In this document: one piece after another, positions 49,915 to 57,992 of the stretch | Position numbering within the stretch: position 1 is the stretch's first letter | Layout of the letters: each line of letters begins with the position of its first letter | Source of the DNA: Myxococcales bacterium | GTDB taxonomy: Bacteria; Myxococcota; Myxococcia; Myxococcales; Myxococcaceae | Direction of reading: 5' to 3' | DNA: 64,000 nucleotides | NCBI GenBank assembly: GCA_020846875.1 | Contig: JADLDB010000113.1 | Coordinates: 62,001 to 126,000, forward strand | The notes under the pieces: model-generated | The model's input: only the letters and a program-made list of their open reading frames with translations | The model's database searches: none | What the model was told of the DNA's origin: nothing | Made by a program: the position numbers and the translations under genes

Positions 49915-51372
49915 ATGTTCGGGTTCGGGAAGAGACGGCCGGAAGACGGCAACAAGCTGACGCAGCCCGTGCCTCCGGGCTGGAACGTGGTGGACCTGGG
50001 CCTGCTGGGCGCGGGCGGCATGTCGCGCGTATACCGCGTGCGCGACGAGAGCCTCGGGCGCGAGGTGGCCTTCAAGGTGCTCCGGCCCGAGCTTGCCGAA
50101 GAGGGAGAGGCGCTGGCCCGCTTCGTCGAGGAGGCGCGGATCACCGCCCAGCTCGATCACCCCAACATTCCCCCGGTGTACGCGCTGGCGGCCGATCGCA
50201 AGCGCACCACCTGCTTCACCATGAAGGTGCTGGAAGGCCAGAGCCTGCAGCAGATCCTCGAGCAGAACGAAAAGGAAGGCATCGACGGGCTGTTCGCCGC
50301 GCTCGACGTGCTGGTGCGGGTGTGTGAGGCGGTGGCCTTCGCCCACGCGCGCGGGGTGCTGCACCTGGATCTGAAGCCGTCCAACGTGATGGTGGGCGAG
50401 TTCGGGCAGATCTACCTGGTGGACTGGGGGCTGGCGCGCCGCAAGGTGGAGCTGCCCACGCGGGAAGAAGACGAGGGGCTCGTCCAGGGCACGCCGGCGT
50501 ACATGCCGCCAGAGCAGGCGCGAGGGCAGAACTGGGCCCTGGACGAGCGCAGCGACGTGTTCGCCCTGGGCGGCGTCCTGTACCGGATCCTCGCGGGCAA
50601 GCCGCCCTTCGTGGGCCTCGACGCCGACACCACCAAGGAGCTGGCGGTGAAGGGCCGGGCGCCCCCGCCGGCTCGACGGGACGGGCAGCCGATGCCGCGC
50701 CGGCTGGTGGCGATGTGCATGCGCGCGCTCTCGGAAGATCCCGCGCAGCGTTACCCGTCGGTGGGCGACTTCAAGCAGGAGCTGGAGGAGTTCATCCGCG
50801 GGACGGCCCAGCTTCCGCGGCTGCAGTTCGCTCCGGGCGACGCGATCGTCCGCGAAGGCGAGACGGGCAGCGCGGCGTACGTGATCCTCGAAGGCCACTG
50901 CCAGGCCAGCCGGGTGGTGGCGGGCAAGCAGCAGCAACTGCGCCTGTTGGGCCCGGGCGAGATGTTCGGCGAGACGGCGGTGCTGACGGGCTCGCCCCGC
51001 ACCGCGACCGTGACGGCGCTGATGGAGACCACGGTGGCGGTGGTCGATCAACTGTACCTGCAGGAAGAGCTGGAGCGCAGCTCCTTCATGTCGCTGGCGA
51101 TCCGCACGGTGGCGGGCGCCTTCCTCGACCTGAACGCCCAGACGGCGGCGCTGCTGGAGGAGCAGAAGAAGGAGCGCGTGGTGGAGCTGTCCCTGCGGCA
51201 CCTGGCGCTGCAGGGCTTCGACGGCCCGGGGGGCACGCGGCGCACGCCGTGGCTGGCGCTGCTCGCCAAGCTCTTCAACGAGACGGGCCTGCCCCAGGAG
51301 GAGATCACCCGGCGCGTCACCCGCGCGAAGGGGCTCACGCTGGACGGCGAGTACCTGAGCCTTCGGCCGTGA
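49915..51372 (+). CDS. Ser/Thr protein kinase fused to a cyclic-nucleotide-binding domain
   Basis: A 485-residue cytoplasmic protein. The kinase domain (about 24-295) has a glycine loop GLLGAGGMSRVYRV, Lys54 in VAFKVLR, a catalytic loop HLDLKPSN (Asp152, Lys154, Asn157), the metal motif DWG (170-172) and GTPAYMPPEQ. It departs from consensus in HRD (HLD) and DFG (DWG), but catalytic residues are kept. Residues about 300-385 form a cNMP-binding domain with the phosphate-binding-cassette core FGETAVLTGSPRTATV (Glu353, Arg362). A helical tail ends the protein. The order kinase then cNMP domain is the reverse of eukaryotic PKG. Direct control by cAMP or cGMP is inferred. It overlaps the convergent ABC gene by 38 bp. 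Confidence 0.88.
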   Translation: MFGFGKRRPEDGNKLTQPVPPGWNVVDLGLLGAGGMSRVYRVRDESLGREVAFKVLRPELAEEGEALARFVEEARITAQLDHPNIPPVYALAADRKRTTCFTMKVLEGQSLQQILEQNEKEGIDGLFAALDVLVRVCEAVAFAHARGVLHLDLKPSNVMVGEFGQIYLVDWGLARRKVELPTREEDEGLVQGTPAYMPPEQARGQNWALDERSDVFALGGVLYRILAGKPPFVGLDADTTKELAVKGRAPPPARRDGQPMPRRLVAMCMRALSEDPAQRYPSVGDFKQELEEFIRGTAQLPRLQFAPGDAIVREGETGSAAYVILEGHCQASRVVAGKQQQLRLLGPGEMFGETAVLTGSPRTATVTALMETTVAVVDQLYLQEELERSSFMSLAIRTVAGAFLDLNAQTAALLEEQKKERVVELSLRHLALQGFDGPGGTRRTPWLALLAKLFNETGLPQEEITRRVTRAKGLTLDGEYLSLRP

Positions 51373-53167
51373 CCGCCGGGCCGCAACTCTTCCGCCACAG
51401 CCCCGAGTACACGCCTTCACGCCCGAGCAGATCCTCGTGCGTCCCCTGCTCCACCACCCTGCCCTGCTCCAGCACGACGAGCTGATCCGCCTTCCTCACG
51501 CTGGAGAGCCGGTGCGCGATGATCAGCGCCGTCCTCGACTGGAGCACCTCGTCCAGCGCCTTCTGCACCTCCTGCTCGCTCTGGGGATCGAGGTTGCTGG
51601 TGGCCTCATCGAGGATCAGCACGGGCGCTCGGGCAAGGACGGCCCGCGCCAGGCACAGCCGCTGCTTCTGGCCTCCAGACAGCGTCACCCCGCGCTCGCC
51701 GATGGGCGTGTCCAGCCCCTTCGGCAGGGCCCCGATGAAGTCCCAGGCGTGGGCCACCCGGCAGGCCTCCTTCAGCTCGTCCTCGGAGGCCGCGGGCCGG
51801 GCGACGAGCAGGTTGGCGCGAACGGAGGCGGAGAAGAGCATCGCCTCCTGGGTGACGAGGGCGAACTGGGCGCGAACGGACGCGACGGTGGCCTGCGCCG
51901 CGTCCACGTCGTCGAAGCAGATTGAGCCGCGCTGTGGCACCTCGAAGCGCAGCAGCAGCGTGGTGAGGGTGCTCTTGCCGCTGCCGCTCTCTCCGACCAG
52001 GGCGGTCACCTTCCCCACCGGCAAGGTGAAGGACACGCCGTCCAGCGCGGGCCGATCTCCCCAGGCGAAGGCCACGTCCTTCACGACGATCTGCTGGCGG
52101 ACGGGCGGCAGCGCGCGCGCCCCGGGGGCGTCCTGCACGGCCGGCGGCGTGGACAGCAGGTCCTCGATCCGCTCCAGCCCTGCGGCGGCCGCGACGGCGA
52201 ACTGGCTGACGCGCCCCAGATCCTTGGCGGGCTGGTACAGCAGCACCACGGCGCCGAGGAAGGACACCAGATCCTGCGGCTCGACGGCCGAGGTGGCCAC
52301 GGCCCAGGCGAGGGAGCCGCCGATGGCCAGGGAGGCGAGGACCTCCATGAACCCGGGCACGGCGGCGCGGGACCAGGCGGCGCGGGTGAGCGCGTGCTCG
52401 ACCTCGCCGGCGTGGCGGGCGAAGCGGTGCGCCTCGGCGCTCTGGGCGTTGAAGGCCTGGAGCGTGCGCAGCGCGCCCAGCCCCTCCTGCACCTGGGCGG
52501 CCAGCGTTCCCAGCGCGGCCTGGCCCTGGCGGGTGCGGCCCATCAGCGCGCGGGTGAGCCTCGCCGCGGGGAGGATCGCCACCGGCACCGCGGCCAGCGC
52601 CAGCAGCGACAGCTTCCACGACAGCGACACGGCCACCGCCACCAGGATGACGATCTGCAGCGTGTCGCGCAGCCAGGACGCCACGGTGTAGGTGGCGGCC
52701 TGCTCCACGGCGGCCACGTCGGCGGTGAAGCGGCTCAGCAGATCCCCCGACAACCGCCGCGACACCTGGGCCGGGGACAGCCCGAGCAGCTTCTCGAAGA
52801 CGCGCCGCCGCAAGTCGACGACGACGCGCTGGCCGAAGAGGCCGACGAAGTAGAACTGCCCCAGGTACCCGACGCCTTTGATCGCGCCGATCACCAGCAC
52901 CACCGCGGGGAAGACCCAGATCCACCGCTCCTTCGGGAGCGCCTCCAGGCTGGGTGCCCAGGCGCCGAGCCGGCCCAGCCCGTCCTCGCCTCCGGTGAGG
53001 AGGAAGCGCAGCGCCGGCCCCATCAACCAGGCGTACGCGCCGGTGGTGAGCCCCACCACGGCCATGCAGACAAACGCGATGACCAACAGGCCTCGGTGAG
53101 CCCGGCCCAGCTCCAGCAGGCGCCGCATTGCAGTCAGGAGTGGCGAGCGGACGGACGGCTGGGCCAT
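51335..53167 (-). CDS. ABC exporter, MsbA-like (fused membrane and ATPase domains)
   Basis: A 610-residue half-transporter. Six membrane helices span about 25-320. The nucleotide-binding domain (about 365-595) has Walker A GESGSGKST, signature LSGGQKQR, Walker B LILDEATSNLD and the H-loop IIAHRLSS. Family features favour lipid flippase MsbA or a multidrug exporter. The nearby lpxB (beyond an inserted segment) supports a lipid A-core flippase role. The last 38 bp overlap the kinase gene on the other strand. The start ATG 53167 lies 21 bp from a partial duplicate of the lpxB 5' region. Confidence 0.87.
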   Translation of the reverse strand: MAQPSVRSPLLTAMRRLLELGRAHRGLLVIAFVCMAVVGLTTGAYAWLMGPALRFLLTGGEDGLGRLGAWAPSLEALPKERWIWVFPAVVLVIGAIKGVGYLGQFYFVGLFGQRVVVDLRRRVFEKLLGLSPAQVSRRLSGDLLSRFTADVAAVEQAATYTVASWLRDTLQIVILVAVAVSLSWKLSLLALAAVPVAILPAARLTRALMGRTRQGQAALGTLAAQVQEGLGALRTLQAFNAQSAEAHRFARHAGEVEHALTRAAWSRAAVPGFMEVLASLAIGGSLAWAVATSAVEPQDLVSFLGAVVLLYQPAKDLGRVSQFAVAAAAGLERIEDLLSTPPAVQDAPGARALPPVRQQIVVKDVAFAWGDRPALDGVSFTLPVGKVTALVGESGSGKSTLTTLLLRFEVPQRGSICFDDVDAAQATVASVRAQFALVTQEAMLFSASVRANLLVARPAASEDELKEACRVAHAWDFIGALPKGLDTPIGERGVTLSGGQKQRLCLARAVLARAPVLILDEATSNLDPQSEQEVQKALDEVLQSRTALIIAHRLSSVRKADQLVVLEQGRVVEQGTHEDLLGREGVYSGLWRKSCGPAVTAEGSGTRRPA

Positions 53168-53188
53168 TGGCGCGCGGGCACCATAGAC

Positions 53189-53310
53189 CAGGCTCGGCGA
53201 GGGCGCTGCGAGCCGCTTTGACTCGCTCCGCGGCTAGGGGCTACGGCCGCACCCGAGATGACGTGCTCGTGGTTGCAGGCGAAGCGTCGGGAGATGAGCA
53301 CGCCGCCGAC
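53189..53310. repeat. Direct repeat copy 1: degraded duplicate of the lpxB promoter/5' end
   Basis: 122 bp nearly identical to 54558-54680 (about nine differences). It includes the sequence of the first 18 lpxB codons, but one G is missing after the ATG, so the frame is broken. It has no continuing lpxB sequence and is a remnant. Confidence 0.9.
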
Positions 53311-53349
53311 GCCCGCGTCGCCCTGACTGTTTCCGCGCGGCTCGGCTTC

Positions 53350-54192
53350 TCACTGCCCTGCGTTCATCTCCGCGGCGCGACCCTGAGCCTCGGCAAGCGT
53401 GGGCACGTTCCACTCCGCGCGCTCGGCGTCGGTAGTCGTCGGATCGACCGGCCACAGCTCCCACGGCCCGGTGTCGTCCTTGCGCTTGTACTGCGTGCCG
53501 TATTTCTGCGGCTTGCCTTCGAACATGAGCTTGCGATCGGTCGCCGCGGCGACGAGCCACCGGGCGCCGTCGTGCTCTGGATCGCGCTTGATTGCCTCGA
53601 GTGACAGCATCCGCGCGCGCTCGATGTGCGCGGGAGTCGAACCGTGTTGGAACACCATCGCCGCGTGCCAGAAGTCGTCGGCGGTGATCGCTCCGTTCGC
53701 CGCGAGGATCTCGTGGGTGCGCTTTTCGCGCTCGAGGTCACGCGGCGCGACGAGCGCCCAATCGGTCTCTCCCTGACGATCGCCCTGATCCTCGTCGAAG
53801 ATCCGCGTGAGCTCCTTGTTGTTCCCGTCGACACGAGCGGCCAGCCGGTGCGGATAGGCCTCGAGCAACGCCGGCCAGCGCGCGTCGCCGTGCAGGCTGT
53901 CGAGATCGGTGTCGGAGATGAGGTGGTTGAGTGGCACGGGCCGACGCTCGAGGTGTGCCTGATCGAGCGCCCGGAACGCCGCGTCGCGGTCGCCACCCAG
54001 CGCGGCGCAGCACGCCTGACTGTAGTGCGCGGCCAATTTGCCGAACTTCTCGGCGCACTGCTGAAAGTCCTTCGCCTCGTAGGCGGCCTCTCCCTGGCTC
54101 CTCAGCGCACGACGCTCTACGCGCGTCAACTTCGTCGGAGCGACACAGCCAAAAGACATCACCGCCGCCACCGCGAGCCAGAGTCGGGTCAT
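53350..54192 (-). CDS. DUF6624-like lipoprotein in the inserted segment
   Basis: A 280-residue predicted lipoprotein starting at ATG 54192 (MTRLWLAVAAVMSFGC; lipobox SFGC); a start 12 bp earlier is also possible. The N-terminal part (about 20-75) is a TPR-like helical pair (LRSQGEAAYEAKDFQQCAEKFGKL, SQACCAALGGDRDAAFRALDQ). The C-terminal part contains FWHAAMVFQHGSTPAHIERARMLSLEAIK and RKLMFEGKPQKYGTQYK, matching my memory of DUF6624. It lies inside a 1.25-kb segment bounded by direct repeats and with somewhat lower GC than its neighbours, which suggests a later arrival. Function unknown. Confidence 0.72.
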   Translation of the reverse strand: MTRLWLAVAAVMSFGCVAPTKLTRVERRALRSQGEAAYEAKDFQQCAEKFGKLAAHYSQACCAALGGDRDAAFRALDQAHLERRPVPLNHLISDTDLDSLHGDARWPALLEAYPHRLAARVDGNNKELTRIFDEDQGDRQGETDWALVAPRDLEREKRTHEILAANGAITADDFWHAAMVFQHGSTPAHIERARMLSLEAIKRDPEHDGARWLVAAATDRKLMFEGKPQKYGTQYKRKDDTGPWELWPVDPTTTDAERAEWNVPTLAEAQGRAAEMNAGQ

Positions 54193-54204
54193 GGGGGCAA
54201 TCAT

Positions 54205-54557
54205 TCCTTCGCGCGAGGAGTTTCTTCAAGCAATCACGCGTGAGGTCGAGCCCCCCGAGGAAGGCAGCATGCCCTGGCTCGGATCGATGGACACAACGCC
54301 GGTGCCGCTTCAAGACGGCCGGTGAGCCGCCGGGGCTGCTGTTTGACTACGGTCGATCTGGTGCCGTGACGGACCCTTCACGAAGGACTGACCGTCAACT
54401 GCGCGAGCGCGTTGCGCCGCGAGAGGGCAGCCAAGGTGCTTTGTGCGGTTGCGGGTCCGAGCAGCTCAGCCAAGCGACGACGATCTCTGCCGGGCTCCTC
54501 TGCGCGGTCAGCATGGCGCGTCGATGCAGCCGCGCCCACCTCCCTGGACTGCGTTCG
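54205..54557. other. Right part of the inserted segment, no gene seen
   Basis: About 350 bp between the DUF6624-like gene and repeat copy 2. Short frames exist but none has domain-like sequence, a signal peptide or a good ribosome site. No transposase remnant or terminal inverted repeat was found. Confidence 0.4.
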
Positions 54558-54680
54558 CAGGCTCGGCGAGGGCGCTGCGAGCCGCTTTGACTCGCTCCGG
54601 GGCCCTGGGCTACGGCCACACCCGAGATGGACGTGCTCGTGGTCGCAGGCGAAGCGTCGGGAGATCAGCACGCCGCCGAC
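54558..54680. repeat. Direct repeat copy 2: functional lpxB promoter/5' end
   Basis: 123-bp partner of 53189-53310. It holds 69 bp upstream of lpxB and its first 18 codons in an intact frame, so this is the working copy. Confidence 0.9.
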
Positions 54681-55751
54681 GTGGTGGCCGCGCTCAAGCG
54701 CAAGCGCGGGGATCTCCGCTTCTTCGGCATGGGGGGCCCGAAGCTGGCGGCCCACGGCGTGGAGCTGGTGCACGGCGCGCACGAGCTCTCGGTGATGGGG
54801 CTGGTGGAGGTCCTCCCCAAGGTGCCGCGGATCTGGCGGGTGCTGCGCGATCTCGAGGCGGCGGCGAAGCAGCGAGGGCCCGCGTGCGCCCTGCTGGTGG
54901 ACGTGCCGGACTTCAACCTGAGGCTGGCCAAGAGGCTCAAGCGCCTGGGCATCCCCGTGGTGGCGTACGTTGCGCCGATGGTGTGGGCGTGGCGGGAAGG
55001 CCGGACGAAGACGATCGCCCGCCGCTACGATCGACTGCTCTGCATCCTCCCCTTCGAAGAGCAGTTCCTTCGCGAGCGCGGGGTGAACGCCGTCTACGTG
55101 GGGAACCCGGTGGTGGACCAGGTGCCGCCCGTCGCCGAGCCCGCGCACTTCCGCCGCGCGCTGGGCCTCGACGAGAGGACGCCGGTGCTCGCGGTGCTGC
55201 CGGGGAGCCGCCGCAGCGAGATCGCGCGCATCCTCCCCACGCTGGTGAAGGTCTGCCAGCAGGTGAAGGCGCGCCGCCCCGCGCTACAGCCGGTGCTCCC
55301 GGTCGCGCCCGGGCTTCCCAACGAGCTGCTGGCGAAGCACTTCGAGGGCAGCGGGCTGTCGCCGGTGCTCATCGCCGGCCGCGCGGCGGAGGTGGTGGGC
55401 GCCAGCGAGGTGGCCCTGGTGGCGAGCGGGACGGCGACACTTGAAGCGGGACTGATGCGCCGGCCGATGGTGGTGGTTTACCGGATGAACGCGCTCAGCT
55501 ACCAGGTGGGGAAGGCGCTGGTGCGGATCCCCTTCTTCAGCTTGATCAACCTGCTGGCGGGCAAGCGCGTGGTGCCGGAGCTCTTGCAGGCCGACTTCAA
55601 CGTGGAGCGCGTGGTGCAGGAGCTGGAGCCCCTGTGGGACGGGCCGGCGCGGGACTCGTGCCTCACAGGGCTGGACGAGGTGCGCGCGGTGCTGGGCAGC
55701 AACGGCGCCGCGGATCGCGCCGCCGACGAAGTGCTGGCGGTGCTGGCCTGA
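54627..55751 (+). CDS. lpxB: Lipid-A-disaccharide synthase
   Basis: A 374-residue GT19 glycosyltransferase that joins UDP-2,3-diacylglucosamine and 2,3-diacylglucosamine-1-phosphate on the inner membrane. Signatures are VVAGEASGDQHAA at the N-terminus, FFGMGGPKL, LVDVPDFNLRLA, YVAPMVWAWREGR, VGNPVVD, LPGSRRSEI, ALVASGTATLEAGLMRRPMVVVYRMN and a C-terminal INLLAGKRVVPELLQADF. Length matches the family (about 380). No lpxA, lpxD or fabZ is adjacent, so lipid A genes are dispersed here. Its first 18 codons and upstream DNA are duplicated 1.37 kb upstream. Confidence 0.96.
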   Translation: MDVLVVAGEASGDQHAADVVAALKRKRGDLRFFGMGGPKLAAHGVELVHGAHELSVMGLVEVLPKVPRIWRVLRDLEAAAKQRGPACALLVDVPDFNLRLAKRLKRLGIPVVAYVAPMVWAWREGRTKTIARRYDRLLCILPFEEQFLRERGVNAVYVGNPVVDQVPPVAEPAHFRRALGLDERTPVLAVLPGSRRSEIARILPTLVKVCQQVKARRPALQPVLPVAPGLPNELLAKHFEGSGLSPVLIAGRAAEVVGASEVALVASGTATLEAGLMRRPMVVVYRMNALSYQVGKALVRIPFFSLINLLAGKRVVPELLQADFNVERVVQELEPLWDGPARDSCLTGLDEVRAVLGSNGAADRAADEVLAVLA

Positions 55752-55781
55752 TTCACCCGAAGGTCATTGCGAAGGGAAGTG

Positions 55782-56432
55782 ATGCTGCGCACTCGACACC
55801 TCCTCGGCCTGCTCGTCGCGGCCTGCGTCACCCACGGGCGCCCGTTCAACAACAGCTCGGTCGACTTCAACGGCGGGCGCTTCCACCGCCTGCAGACACC
55901 GGGCGAGCTGGAGACCGTCGCCGACGCGGTGGTGGCGATCATGGAGGAGAGCAACGCCAGCCTGGTGAAGCGGCGCACCACCAAGCGCCAGACGGTGGTG
56001 CTGTCCTTCCGCCAGTCCATCGAGCGCGCGGCCGGCACCACCACCGAGGCGACCAGCGCCCCGGCGTCCAGCGAGTGGTTCCCCGCCGGCACCTTCAACT
56101 CCGAGACGGCGACGCGCGCCGACTACCTCGCGTACGGCGCCTTCTTCTACGTGGAACTCACCCGCCTCGACGAAGGCGGCGTGGAGGTGAGCGCCGTGGG
56201 CCTGCCCGTCGTCGACGGCCTCACCTCGTGTCCCCAGGTGGTCTCGCCCTACCGCGAGTGCCGGCCCGAGGAGGCGCCCGGCCCCGACAGCTTCTCGGAT
56301 CACGTGGAGCGGGTGAGCGACATCTCCGTGACGGGCGAGAAGGAAGCCGAGGTGCTCACCGGCCTCCTCGCGCAGCTCCAGCGCAAGAAGTGGCAGGACC
56401 GCTTCAAGGTGCCTGCGGCCAGCGCGCCCTGA
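55782..56432 (+). CDS. Hypothetical lipoprotein, 216 aa
   Basis: Starts at ATG 55782 behind GAAGGGAAG, 30 bp after lpxB and so possibly in its transcript. The signal MLRTRHLLGLLVAAC carries lipobox VAAC (Cys15). The mature part is mixed alpha/beta with LETVADAVVAIMEESNASLVKRRTTKRQTVVLSFRQSIERAA and a strand-rich middle (YLAYGAFFYVELTRLDEGGVEVSAVGLPVVDG). Two cysteines in the mature part (CPQV, YREC) could pair. No known family. Proximity to lpxB hints at envelope assembly, but this is only context. Confidence 0.68.
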   Translation: MLRTRHLLGLLVAACVTHGRPFNNSSVDFNGGRFHRLQTPGELETVADAVVAIMEESNASLVKRRTTKRQTVVLSFRQSIERAAGTTTEATSAPASSEWFPAGTFNSETATRADYLAYGAFFYVELTRLDEGGVEVSAVGLPVVDGLTSCPQVVSPYRECRPEEAPGPDSFSDHVERVSDISVTGEKEAEVLTGLLAQLQRKKWQDRFKVPAASAP

Positions 56433-56446
56433 AGGGCCGTCGGCGC

Positions 56447-57718
56447 TCAGCCCGCCTTCATCGCGCCGGCCACCATCGCCTCCAGGCGCTCCAGCGCCGC
56501 CTGAAGCGACTGCATCGACGGCCCGAAGGAGAAGCGCACGTACTGCCGGAAGCGGCTGCCCCGCGCCGCGCGTCGCTTGCCCGGGTTCACGTCGAAGAAC
56601 TCGCCCGGCACGACGATCACCTTCTTCTTGAGCGCCTCGCGGAAGAAGCCCATCCCGTCGTTGAGCGGCGGCGGCAGGTGCCCCACGTTCCCCCAGACGT
56701 AGAACGTCCCGTCCGGCACGCGATCCGCCCGCACCCCCAGCTTCATCAACCCGGCCAGCAGGCGATCGCGCTTCTCGCGAAACACCCGGTGGATCGCGTT
56801 CGTCTCCGCCACCACGTGGGCCTCTTCCAGCAGCGGAATCGCCGCCCGCTGCGCCGGCTTGTTCCCGCCTCCGTCGAGGAAGCTGCCCGCCGAGGCCACC
56901 GCGTCGATCACCTGCTTGGGCCCCACCGTCCACGTCACCCGCCAGCCCGGGTAGCGCCAGTTCTTGGTCAGCCCGTCGAAGATCACGATCGGATCGCGGT
57001 TGACGTCCTCCACGTACCGCGCCGCGCTCTCCACCGGCAGGCGCCCCGGCGGCGTGCTCCACAGGTAGTGCGAGTAGAACTCGTCCACCAGCAGCGCGCA
57101 GTCCAGCTCCCGGCTGGCCGCCACCCACTTCTCCAGCTCCTCGCCCTGCACCGCCTTCCCCGTCGGGTTGCACGGGTTGGACAAGAGCAGCGCAGACAGC
57201 CCGCGCCCGAGGATCTCCTTGCGCAGATCCTCCGGCGAGAAGGCGTAGCCGCGCTCACCCTCCAGCAGGATGGGGATGGGGGTGAAGGCCTTGAAGATGT
57301 CCAGAAGCTCCTCGTACGCGGTGTAGTCGGGCAGGAAGTGGCCCAGGTTGATGTGCCCCAGGGCCGCCGCCGCGCGCGTCAACGCCGCCCGCCCACCGCC
57401 CGACACCGACACGTTGTCGGGGCCGTACTGGCTCTTCTTCCCCTGCCGGTAGAGCCGGTTGTACAGCGCGGCGATCGCCACCCGCAGCTCCATCAACCCC
57501 GGCACCGGCGCGTACTCCTGGTCGTCCACGTCGATGGCGATCTGGTGGATCCGCTGCGGCGCGCCCGGCAATTCACCCGTCTCCGGCTGCCCCTGCCCCA
57601 GGTTGCACCAGTCCGGATCCTTCGGGCTGAAGCCCAGGCGGGTGGCCTCGGTGGTGACGAAGATGACGCCGGTGCGGGGCACCTGGCGGAAGGCACTCAT
57701 CGGACTGTCGTCACTCAC
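56447..57718 (-). CDS. Class I/II PLP-dependent aminotransferase
   Basis: A 423-residue fold-type I aminotransferase. Visible landmarks are NLGQGQPETGELP, YAPVPGLMELRVAIAALY, SVSGGGRAALTRA, LLLSNPCNPTG, VDEFYSHYLW (Asp212) and the PLP-lysine segment FDGLTKNWRYPGWR (Lys252). The C-terminus has RFRQYVRFSFG with the carboxylate-binding arginine. Substrate is not clear from sequence; aspartate/aromatic-type or alanine-type relatives are possible. It begins with GTG 57718 behind GGAGGAA and overlaps the glutaredoxin-like stop by 8 bp, so the two are co-translated. Confidence 0.87.
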   Translation of the reverse strand: MSDDSPMSAFRQVPRTGVIFVTTEATRLGFSPKDPDWCNLGQGQPETGELPGAPQRIHQIAIDVDDQEYAPVPGLMELRVAIAALYNRLYRQGKKSQYGPDNVSVSGGGRAALTRAAAALGHINLGHFLPDYTAYEELLDIFKAFTPIPILLEGERGYAFSPEDLRKEILGRGLSALLLSNPCNPTGKAVQGEELEKWVAASRELDCALLVDEFYSHYLWSTPPGRLPVESAARYVEDVNRDPIVIFDGLTKNWRYPGWRVTWTVGPKQVIDAVASAGSFLDGGGNKPAQRAAIPLLEEAHVVAETNAIHRVFREKRDRLLAGLMKLGVRADRVPDGTFYVWGNVGHLPPPLNDGMGFFREALKKKVIVVPGEFFDVNPGKRRAARGSRFRQYVRFSFGPSMQSLQAALERLEAMVAGAMKAG

Positions 57719-57992
57719 GGGCGCGAACTTCCTCCAGCGCGGCGGCCAGCGCCACTTCCAGCTCTTGCTGGGAGAACTTCAGGGACAGCCGGTCGATTCC
57801 ACCCACCGCCACCACCGGCACCTGGTGGCGGTAGCGGGAAAACCACTCCTCCCGCTCGAAGATGTCCCGCTCCACCAACTCAAAGCCCCACGCTCGCCGC
57901 GCCGCGTGCAGCAGCTCCAGGGCGTCCGCACACAGGCTGCACGAAGGACGTGTGTAGACCTCCACGAGGGTTGTGCTCAGAATAGCGCGCAT
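57711..57992 (-). CDS. Glutaredoxin-like small thioredoxin-fold protein
   Basis: About 93 residues. VEVYTRPSCSLCADALELLHAARRAWGFELVERDIFEREEWFSRYRHQVPVVAVGG shows the Grx/DUF836 plan: strand, CSLC redox pair, helix, and the cis-Pro after VPVV. It should reduce disulfides or relay electrons in the cytoplasm. The ATG at 57992 shares two bases with the ATG of the divergent DUF4388 gene; a GTG at 57965 (VEVYTRPSC) would avoid this and still give a complete fold of about 84 residues. It is translationally coupled to the downstream aminotransferase. Confidence 0.8.
   Translation of the reverse strand: MRAILSTTLVEVYTRPSCSLCADALELLHAARRAWGFELVERDIFEREEWFSRYRHQVPVVAVGGIDRLSLKFSQQELEVALAAALEEVRARE

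Noticed and set aside
53311-54557. Search for IS or phage genes in the inserted segment
   Set aside because: Only a DUF6624-like lipoprotein is readable. No transposase, integrase or terminal inverted repeat was seen, so no mobile-element class is assigned.
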